Shown: positions 8,484-13,600 of the stretch, in pieces
How the letters are laid out: every line of letters begins with the position of its first letter
Numbering within the stretch: position 1 is the first letter of the stretch
Program-made: the position numbers and the translations under genes
Assembly (NCBI GenBank): GCA_903970295.1
Contig: CAJCHQ010000884.1
Span: 1 to 13,600 of the forward strand
Direction: 5' to 3'
DNA: 13,600 bases
Source: Bryobacterales bacterium
GTDB taxonomy: Bacteria; Cyanobacteriota; Vampirovibrionia; Obscuribacterales; Obscuribacteraceae
The notes under the pieces: generated by a model
What the model saw: only the letters and a program-made list of their open reading frames with translations
Databases searched by the model: none
Told to the model about the DNA's origin: nothing

Positions 8484-8513
8484 AGCATAATGAGTCGGTT
8501 CGTCCCTGTCCAA
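8484..8513 (-). promoter_or_regulatory. Possible promoter of the TPR-PQW-TPR gene
   Basis: On the minus strand TTGGAC (8513-8508) is followed after 18 nt by TATGCT (8489-8484), a weak sigma-70-like pair about 40-70 nt before the TTG start. The octamer TATGCTAA here (8489-8482) occurs again exactly in the gyrB promoter region (11482-11475). The rest of the 124-nt gap 8446-8569 shows no gene and no convincing terminator for the upstream phosphatidyltransferase. Confidence 0.25.
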
Positions 8514-8569
8514 TAGGGCGGATTTCAAGTATCAGCCGGTCAAGATTTATCGGCGAACAAGCAGGACAA

Positions 8570-9157
8570 TCAAAACAGCTCTTTGGCCTCGATTAAAACC
8601 GGCAAGCCACGCAGCACACAGAATAAAGCTGAGAAATAGACGAAGCCGAGAGCCACCGACGCAACATTGTACTGACTGCCGATAGTCGTGTGAGCAGCGA
8701 TCAATAAACAAAACGCGACAGCTTTGGCGACAGCGTAAGAAAAGCGGCTGAAGTTAGAAGCCACGAGAAATTTTCCCAGGGGCGATTGCATCATTGTCTT
8801 GGCACCGAATGCGGTGTAGCCTTTCTCGCTCATCACCGAACGCACTGCATCCACAAAAGTGCCACGGACAATAAACAAAAGTGGCACCCAGGCCGGAATC
8901 CATTGCAAAATGGCAAAGACGATCCAGTAGAGCATTTCCACACAACGATCGGACGCGATGTCGAGCACTCCACCAAGTTTGGATGAGAGGTTCAATTTAC
9001 GAGCCAGGTATCCATCAAGTGCGTCAGCGTAAATGATAAAAGCGGTCAATCCAAAAGCGATCCATAAAGGTTGATCGCTCGTCTGCCAGAGTAACGGCAC
9101 CGTCCCCAGAGCCAGGATGACTCTGCCCACGGTAACTGCATTGGCGACGTTGATCAA
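8570..9157 (-). CDS. CDP-alcohol phosphatidyltransferase family membrane protein (PgsA-like)
   Basis: Enzymes of this family displace CMP from a CDP-alcohol, usually CDP-diacylglycerol, with a second alcohol to make a phospholipid in the inner membrane. The 195-residue product carries the complete signature D-x2-D-G-x2-A-R-x8-G-x3-D-x3-D at residues 45-70, with all four metal and catalytic aspartates present (D45, D48, D66, D70). Several hydrophobic segments (about 8-24, 31-44, 76-97, 138-155, 165-185) fit the six-helix fold. Length and N-terminus resemble phosphatidylglycerophosphate synthase PgsA, but the acceptor alcohol cannot be read from sequence. The start is TTG at 9157, 9 nt after the gyrB stop. 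AGGACAGG overlapping that stop serves as ribosome binding site, so the gene is most likely co-transcribed and coupled to gyrB. Confidence 0.9.
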   Translation of the reverse strand: MINVANAVTVGRVILALGTVPLLWQTSDQPLWIAFGLTAFIIYADALDGYLARKLNLSSKLGGVLDIASDRCVEMLYWIVFAILQWIPAWVPLLFIVRGTFVDAVRSVMSEKGYTAFGAKTMMQSPLGKFLVASNFSRFSYAVAKAVAFCLLIAAHTTIGSQYNVASVALGFVYFSALFCVLRGLPVLIEAKELF

Positions 9158-9166
9158 CGTCCTGTC

Positions 9167-11341
9167 CTAAATATCCAGTGAACCGTAAAGGGCGTTTTCT
9201 TCGATAAAGGTACGGCGCGGTCCCACTGCTTCGCCCATTAGAAGGTCGAAAACGTGGTCTGCTTCAGACGCATCTTCGATCGTAACTTGTTTGAGGGTGC
9301 GGGTGGCCGGATTCATTGTAGTTTCCCACAATTCCTCGGCGTTCATTTCACCAAGGCCTTTGAACCGCTGCACATCAGCTTTTTCACCCATTTCAGCCAA
9401 CAACGCTTCGAGTTTATGCTCGTTGTAGCAGTACTCGACGCGCTTGCCCTTTTTTACTCTGAACAAGGGCGGCTGAGCGATATAAACGTATCCGCGAATC
9501 ACCATCGGTCTGGCATAGCGGAACAGGAAAGTCAGAAGCAATGCCCGAATGTGACTGCCGTCAACATCGGCGTCGGTCATGATGATCACTTTGTGATAGC
9601 GCAATTTCGACAGGTCAAGATTTTCGGCATTCGGTCTGAGCAGACTGCCGCCCTTATTGTTGCTCGTACTGTTGCCGTTTTCGTCATCTTCTTCTTTCAC
9701 ACTCAGACCAAGCGCCACAATCATGGCCTGGACTTCTGTATTTTCGTAAATGCGTGTCGGCTGTACTCTTTCCACATTGAGGATTTTTCCTCGTAAAGGC
9801 AGAATTGCCTGGAAAGTACGATCTCTACCCTGCTTGGCACTGCCGCCGGCTGAATCGCCTTCTACGATATAAATTTCGCAGCGCTCGGGATCACGGTCTG
9901 AACAATCGGCCAATTTTCCGGGCAACGAGGTGTTTTCCAGTGCAGATAGTTTGCGCACCGCGAGCTTGGCTTTTTGGGCCGCTTCCCGAGCCGCTTTTGC
10001 TTGCAGTGCCTTGCTGATTACTTCCTTGGCGGCTTTAGGATTGAGACCAAGCCAATCTTTCATGGCGTCGGTAACGACAGCCTGAGTGATGCCCTGGACT
10101 TCTCTGTTGCCCAGCTTAGCTTTCGTCTGTCCTTCAAACTGCGGCTCGGGCACTTTGACGCTGATGATTGCAGTTAGTCCTTCGCGTACGTCTTCCCCAG
10201 TCAAGTTCTGGTCGTTTTCTTTGAGCAGTGGTGGCTTCACCTCTCTGGCGTAATCGTTAATTATACGTGTCAGAGCGTTGCGAAAACCCGTCAAGTGAGT
10301 GCCACCGTCAATAGTGCTGATGTTATTGACGAAAGTGTAGATGGACTCGGAATACATTTCGGTCCATTGCAAGGCACACTCGACGATGACAGAGCCGCCG
10401 GTGCCGCCTTTCTCATCCGATTCCCTTTGTTGCTCGAAATAAATTACCGGCTCGTGAAAGCACTTTCGAGTATTGTTCAGATACTCGACGTAGCTGGCGA
10501 TGCCGCCTTCATAGTGAAACTTTTCGGTCTTACCTTCGCCGCGTTTGTCGGTCAAAGTCATGGCCAATCCTTTGTTGAGGAAAGCCATCTCCTTCAGACG
10601 GTGCACCAAAACGTCGTATTCGATTTTGATCTGGAGGCGTTCGTTGTCTTCATTGACGTCATGAAAAATCAAGTCATCAGGCCAAAAAGTGACTTTGGTG
10701 CCGCGTTTTTCCGAGCTGCCAATGACCTTCAAATCACCGTCGGGATCGCCGCGTCGATAGACTTGCTGAAAAATCTTGCCGTCGCGATAGACTTCTACTT
10801 CCAATTTTTCGGATAAGGCATTGACGACAGATGCGCCAACACCATGTAGACCACCAGAGACTTTATATCCGCCGCCACCGAATTTTCCACCGGCATGGAG
10901 AACAGTGAAAACGGTTTCGACACCGGTTTTCCCGGTCTTGGCCACGATATCGGTGGGAATGCCGCGACCATCATCGACGACTGTGACCGAGTCGTCTTCG
11001 TTGATCGTCACTTCGATATTTTTGCAATGTCCGGCTAAGGCCTCGTCGACAGAGTTATCGACAATTTCCCAAACCAGGTGATGAAGTCCCCGTGGACCAG
11101 TGCTGCCGATGTACATACCGGGTCGCTTACGGACAGCTTCCAAGCCCTCGAGAACATCGATTGAACTGGCGCCATAATCATTTTCGGCTTGATTGTCGCG
11201 TACCGCGGGAGGTTTAAGGTCGCCTGCCGACTTTGCGGTTTCCGCGGATTTCGCGGTTTCTGCGGTTTCCTCGCCGCCGTTATTTTTTTCGTCGTCCAAT
11301 TTATTTTGCTCTGCAGTCACAGCGCCATTGTCTTTTTTCAA
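9167..11341 (-). CDS. gyrB: DNA gyrase subunit B
   Basis: GyrB is the ATPase subunit of gyrase, which with GyrA introduces negative supercoils. Counting from the TTG at 11341 the protein has 724 residues. It has the GHKL ATPase with [10 protein letters not shown], Glu92/Asn96 in [13 protein letters not shown] and [15 protein letters not shown]. The transducer follows, then TOPRIM with catalytic Glu494 in EGDSAGG and Asp590/592/594 in TDADVDG, and the C-terminal [10 protein letters not shown] element. I chose 11341 because GGTGGAG lies 6 nt before it. A TTG at 11356 would add five residues but has no such site. Two oddities are a charged N-terminal extension of about 55 residues with a short AETAKSA duplication, and about 24 extra Asp/Glu/Asn/Ser/Gly-rich residues just before the DxDxD motif. 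ParE is the alternative. The motifs fit both, but the neighbouring recF favours GyrB. Confidence 0.95.
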   Translation of the reverse strand: MKKDNGAVTAEQNKLDDEKNNGGEETAETAKSAETAKSAGDLKPPAVRDNQAENDYGASSIDVLEGLEAVRKRPGMYIGSTGPRGLHHLVWEIVDNSVDEALAGHCKNIEVTINEDDSVTVVDDGRGIPTDIVAKTGKTGVETVFTVLHAGGKFGGGGYKVSGGLHGVGASVVNALSEKLEVEVYRDGKIFQQVYRRGDPDGDLKVIGSSEKRGTKVTFWPDDLIFHDVNEDNERLQIKIEYDVLVHRLKEMAFLNKGLAMTLTDKRGEGKTEKFHYEGGIASYVEYLNNTRKCFHEPVIYFEQQRESDEKGGTGGSVIVECALQWTEMYSESIYTFVNNISTIDGGTHLTGFRNALTRIINDYAREVKPPLLKENDQNLTGEDVREGLTAIISVKVPEPQFEGQTKAKLGNREVQGITQAVVTDAMKDWLGLNPKAAKEVISKALQAKAAREAAQKAKLAVRKLSALENTSLPGKLADCSDRDPERCEIYIVEGDSAGGSAKQGRDRTFQAILPLRGKILNVERVQPTRIYENTEVQAMIVALGLSVKEEDDENGNSTSNNKGGSLLRPNAENLDLSKLRYHKVIIMTDADVDGSHIRALLLTFLFRYARPMVIRGYVYIAQPPLFRVKKGKRVEYCYNEHKLEALLAEMGEKADVQRFKGLGEMNAEELWETTMNPATRTLKQVTIEDASEADHVFDLLMGEAVGPRRTFIEENALYGSLDI

Positions 11342-11347
11342 CGTTGA

Positions 11348-11354
11348 CTCCACC
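11348..11354 (-). promoter_or_regulatory. Ribosome binding site deciding the gyrB start
   Basis: GGTGGAG on the minus strand ends 6 nt before the TTG at 11341-11339. If translation began at the upstream TTG (11356), this motif would lie inside the coding region and no comparable site would precede that codon. The downstream TTG is therefore the better start. Confidence 0.65.
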
Positions 11355-11418
11355 AAATGAATGTGGCCCGCATTACATCAGACCATAAGAAAAGAATCGG
11401 CAAATTCCCTAACTTGAC

Positions 11419-11456
11419 GAGGCGGGTCGATTGGACATCATAGCCTCTTTCGACCC
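11419..11456. repeat. Two interleaved inverted repeats in the gyrB leader
   Basis: GAGGC (11419-11423) pairs with GCCTC (11443-11447), and GGGTCGA (11424-11430) pairs with TCGACCC (11450-11456). The arms alternate rather than nest, and each hairpin would have a 19-nt loop. With only 0 and 2 nt in the connecting positions a full pseudoknot is strained, so mutually exclusive hairpins are more likely. If gyrB transcription starts near 11465, both repeats lie in its leader, 78-115 nt before the start codon. Pairings are perfect; any role is inferred. Confidence 0.6.
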
Positions 11457-11464
11457 TTGGATTC

Positions 11465-11481
11465 ATGCTGAATTTTAGCAT
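11465..11481. repeat. Palindrome ATGCT-N7-AGCAT overlapping the gyrB -10 element
   Basis: The 17-nt odd palindrome has perfect 5-nt arms, and two further pairs next to the centre also match. It covers the candidate -10 element and start region of gyrB, a typical place for an operator. It could equally be a chance match in an A+T-rich promoter. Confidence 0.45.
11472..11480 (-). promoter_or_regulatory. Candidate extended -10 promoter of gyrB
   Basis: On the minus strand TGC-TAAAAT combines the extended TGn element with a -10 hexamer matching 5 of 6 consensus bases. No good -35 is seen 16-18 nt upstream, which is usual for extended -10 promoters. Transcription would start near 11465 and leave a leader of about 123 nt. 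The octamer TATGCTAA within it recurs upstream of the TPR-PQW-TPR gene. Confidence 0.45.
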
Positions 11482-11662
11482 ACTTAGACTGATGATAACC
11501 GGCTAACAGAGCCCTGTTTACGCCATCTTGAGGATTTCTTGCTCAAACTGTTCTAACATAAGCAGCAGCCCATTCTCTGGGATAGAATACAAGAGCAGTT
11601 TAGACTTTGCCGGTTTCTGTGCATCTCAGAAATTCAGCCAGCGCCGGAAAGCCCTCAAAAAC

Positions 11663-11666
11663 AGGA
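11663..11666 (+). promoter_or_regulatory. Ribosome binding site deciding the ribF start
   Basis: AGGA lies 8 nt before the TTG at 11675. This start puts the conserved GFFDGVHPGH motif at residues 20-29, as in typical RibF proteins. The upstream TTG at 11528 would place it near residue 69. Confidence 0.55.
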
Positions 11667-11674
11667 CTTCATTC

Positions 11675-12670
11675 TTGGAAACCTTTTACGAAGCAACGCC
11701 CGGCCTACTTGAAAAATCCGCCATCGCGCTGGGATTTTTTGACGGCGTCCACCCCGGTCATCAAGTCGTCATCGGCAAGGCAGTAGAAGAAGCGAAAAAG
11801 ATAGGCGCCACGGCGACGGTTGTCACCTTCAAGGACCATCCGCGCCTGCTCACACGCGGCTCATCGCCATTACTATTGACTGTGATCGAACAGCGCCTCG
11901 AGCTCTTTGCTCAATTGGGTGTAGAGGTCACGCTGGCCCTGTCATTCACTGAAGATTTATGCAAGTTATCGCCTCGCGAATACGTTCAGATAGTACTCAA
12001 AGACAGTCTAGAAGCCCGTTCGATATCGGTCGGCTATAACCATCATTTTGGCCGCGACCGCGAGGGAAACCCGGCGCTATTAAAAGTATTAGGAGCCGAG
12101 TTCGGCTTTCAAGTGCATGTGGCACCAATGGTTCTAATGGACGCTCTCGAGGTCTCCAGTTCGCGCGTCCGCGAATTAATCAGCGAAGGCGACGTAGAGA
12201 CCGCCGGCCGCCTTCTCACGCATCCTTTTGCCATTTACGGAGAAGTCGTGCATGGCGAGGGGCGCGGACGCAAACTGGGATTTCCCACGGCAAATATGAA
12301 GTTATATGAGTACCAATGCGTACCCCGGCGCGGAGTCTACGCAGGCAAGACCAGGTTGCCCTCTGATCGTGTCGTACCCTGCGTTATCAACGTCGGTTAT
12401 CGTCCGACATTCAAGGCTACAGGCGGCAGTCATGCCAACGGACGTGCTGAAGATATGCTCGTGGAAGTACATCTTCTCGATTTCGATGAAGATCTCTACG
12501 GACAAAAATTCTCGGTGGAATTCTTGAAGATCCTGCGCGACGAACAAAAATTCGACGGCATTGAAGCTTTAAAAACACAGATCGCATTAGACTGCCTGGC
12601 AGCCAAAGAATTCGTCCGCAGCGGGGATAACCAATCAGCTCAGAGTCCTGAGCACAAGCTTTTGGCTTGA
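11675..12670 (+). CDS. ribF: Bifunctional riboflavin kinase / FAD synthetase
   Basis: RibF phosphorylates riboflavin to FMN and adenylates FMN to FAD in the cytoplasm. From the TTG at 11675 the protein has 331 residues, near the usual 305-320. The N-terminal adenylyltransferase domain has GFFDGVHPGH (20-29, with HxGH at 26-29) and ends with the SSSRVRELI element. The C-terminal kinase domain has GRKLGFPTAN with Gly202-Asn207, VINVGYRPTF, the VEVHLLDF-x4-LYG segment and LRDEQKF. Both activities look intact. The open frame reaches back to 11528 but the additional 49 residues lack RibF similarity. About 20 residues at the C-terminus are extra. It is followed after 10 nt by recF, an uncommon partner, and runs divergently from gyrB. 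I saw no FMN riboswitch. Confidence 0.95.
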   Translation: METFYEATPGLLEKSAIALGFFDGVHPGHQVVIGKAVEEAKKIGATATVVTFKDHPRLLTRGSSPLLLTVIEQRLELFAQLGVEVTLALSFTEDLCKLSPREYVQIVLKDSLEARSISVGYNHHFGRDREGNPALLKVLGAEFGFQVHVAPMVLMDALEVSSSRVRELISEGDVETAGRLLTHPFAIYGEVVHGEGRGRKLGFPTANMKLYEYQCVPRRGVYAGKTRLPSDRVVPCVINVGYRPTFKATGGSHANGRAEDMLVEVHLLDFDEDLYGQKFSVEFLKILRDEQKFDGIEALKTQIALDCLAAKEFVRSGDNQSAQSPEHKLLA

Positions 12671-12680
12671 GCGAGCAGGC

Positions 12681-13600
12681 GTGCAAGTTCAAAAAGTAAA
12701 TCTGGCTAATTTTCGAAACTACAGTCAAGCTCAGGTCGAGTTAGGCCCTGGCCGAAATATTCTGATTGGTGACAACGCGCAAGGGAAAACAAATTTTCTC
12801 GAGGCGATAGAGATCATTGCCAGCGGTCGCTCCGATCGCTCTAACTCCGACCTGGACTTGATTAAAAGCGATGCCGATGAAATGCGGCTGGAGGTCGAGT
12901 GCACTGTCGGCGGTAGCCTTGAAACGATCGCTCTGGGCATCAGACGTAATACCGCTGCCGATGGCATGCGCCAGACTAAGCCATCGAACAGACAGGTCGA
13001 AAAATTCTTCAAACTGAATGGGCTGACGCAAACCAACATCAAAGCGATCAAACGAAGGCTAGTCACCGTCAGCTTCAAGAGCCAGGATCTGAACCTGCTT
13101 CGCGGCGGCCCGAAATGCAGACGAGATTGGATCGACACAATTCTCGCGGTATTGCGCCCGGTGCACGAAGATTTGCTGAACAAGTATCTGAAAGTGGTGG
13201 CACAGAGAAATAGGTTGCTCAAACAATTGTGCGAAAAAGGCAGAGTGACTGTCAGTGACGGCGATCAATTAAAAGCCTGGGACACGCAGCTAACCCGTTT
13301 CGGAGCCCAAATAATCAAACAGCGCATGGCCTTGATCAGCCAACTTCTGCCCCTGGCGGAACAATATCAAGAACATATTTCAGGGCAACGAGAATTGCTA
13401 TCAGCTCAGTATTTGCTCAAGGGTGGCGAGCCCAAAGAAGCGACGCTGGCCTATGGTGATGACGAAGCGGATATAGATTCCGCCGAGTCAGGCAAAGACC
13501 CAAACGATGAAAGTCGTGGCGGTCGTGAAGGTGGAAATCAGACAGAGCGCATTGGTTTTTCTCAATTGAATGAAGCCAGCGAAAACGAAGTCGCTAATTT
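12681..13600 (+). CDS. recF: DNA replication and repair protein RecF (3' end beyond window)
   Basis: RecF is an SMC-like ABC ATPase that, with RecO and RecR, loads RecA at single-strand gaps. The GTG start at 12681 lies 10 nt after the ribF stop, and 306 complete codons are visible before the edge with no stop. The N-terminus VQKVNLANFRNY is typical, and Walker A GDNAQGKT is at residues 30-37. The conserved segment FKSQDLNLLRGGPKCRRDWI is near 132-151. The ABC signature and Walker B would lie beyond the window. From about residue 247 onward an acidic, Gly/Asp/Glu/Ser-rich stretch appears where most RecF have a short connection before the GPHRDD motif, which is not yet reached. Likely translated with ribF. 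Confidence 0.95.
   Translation, partial: MQVQKVNLANFRNYSQAQVELGPGRNILIGDNAQGKTNFLEAIEIIASGRSDRSNSDLDLIKSDADEMRLEVECTVGGSLETIALGIRRNTAADGMRQTKPSNRQVEKFFKLNGLTQTNIKAIKRRLVTVSFKSQDLNLLRGGPKCRRDWIDTILAVLRPVHEDLLNKYLKVVAQRNRLLKQLCEKGRVTVSDGDQLKAWDTQLTRFGAQIIKQRMALISQLLPLAEQYQEHISGQRELLSAQYLLKGGEPKEATLAYGDDEADIDSAESGKDPNDESRGGREGGNQTERIGFSQLNEASENEVAN

Larger units (their letters stand above)
11342..11674. other. Divergent regulatory region between gyrB and ribF
   Basis: These 333 nt separate two TTG starts pointing apart. I see no credible small gene. Contents, left to right, are the gyrB ribosome binding site, two interleaved inverted repeats (11419-11456), a palindrome overlapping an extended -10 element directed at gyrB (11465-11481), and the ribF ribosome binding site. 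For ribF the promoter is unclear: TTGACG (11414-11419) followed after 16 nt by CATCAT, or an isolated TAGAAT at 11583-11588, are weak options. The frame of ribF is open up to a TTG at 11528, but that stretch (Ser/Cys-rich) does not resemble RibF. Confidence 0.7.

Noticed and set aside
8521..8569. Possible terminator after the CDP-alcohol phosphatidyltransferase (GCCG and CGGC arms)
   Set aside because: The stem is only 4 bp with a 12-nt loop and no following T-run on the minus strand.
11490..11674. FMN riboswitch upstream of ribF
   Set aside because: The conserved AGGGGCAGGG and following core segments of that riboswitch are absent; a short ACCGG string is the only resemblance.
11528..11674. 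Longer RibF starting at TTG 11528
   Set aside because: The extra 49 residues are Ser/Cys-rich without RibF similarity, and the start at 11675 has an AGGA at good spacing and gives normal family geometry.

Overview
The window looks like ordinary chromosome from a Gram-negative-type (diderm) bacterium, with about half G+C and eight near-complete genes plus a ninth running off the right edge. Genes for Kdo transfer, lipid A 4'-phosphorylation and a heptosyltransferase-like enzyme show an outer membrane with lipopolysaccharide. TTG is used as start codon for five of the nine genes. Together with kinesin-light-chain-type TPRs, this suggests to me a Vampirovibrionia/Obscuribacterales-like lineage (Cyanobacteriota). 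That placement is a low-confidence inference from style, not from a search.

Left block, + strand (53-6390): priA (replication-restart helicase), then waaA, lpxK and a family 9 glycosyltransferase. waaA and lpxK are separated by 3 nt, and lpxK overlaps the glycosyltransferase by 8 nt, so these three form an envelope operon that builds the inner core of LPS on lipid A. A 115-nt gap with a possible weak promoter separates them from priA.

Middle block, - strand (6391-11341): gyrB is transcribed leftward, followed after 9 nt by a CDP-alcohol phosphatidyltransferase. After a 124-nt gap comes a 684-residue protein made of two homologous TPR modules separated by a long Pro/Gln/Trp linker. That linker carries eleven exact 39-bp (13-residue) tandem units. 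Its stop codon directly abuts the stop of the convergent glycosyltransferase.

Right block, + strand (11675-13600): ribF (riboflavin kinase/FAD synthetase) followed after 10 nt by recF, which is cut by the window end. The divergent gyrB-ribF intergenic region (11342-11674) holds an extended -10 promoter candidate for gyrB embedded in a palindrome. It also holds two interleaved inverted repeats that would lie in the gyrB mRNA leader.

Most genes are well-known housekeeping genes. The least explained object is the TPR-PQW-TPR protein. The next most interesting are the gyrB leader structures and the acidic, low-complexity insertions in GyrB and RecF. I saw no tRNA, rRNA, CRISPR array, insertion sequence or prophage gene.
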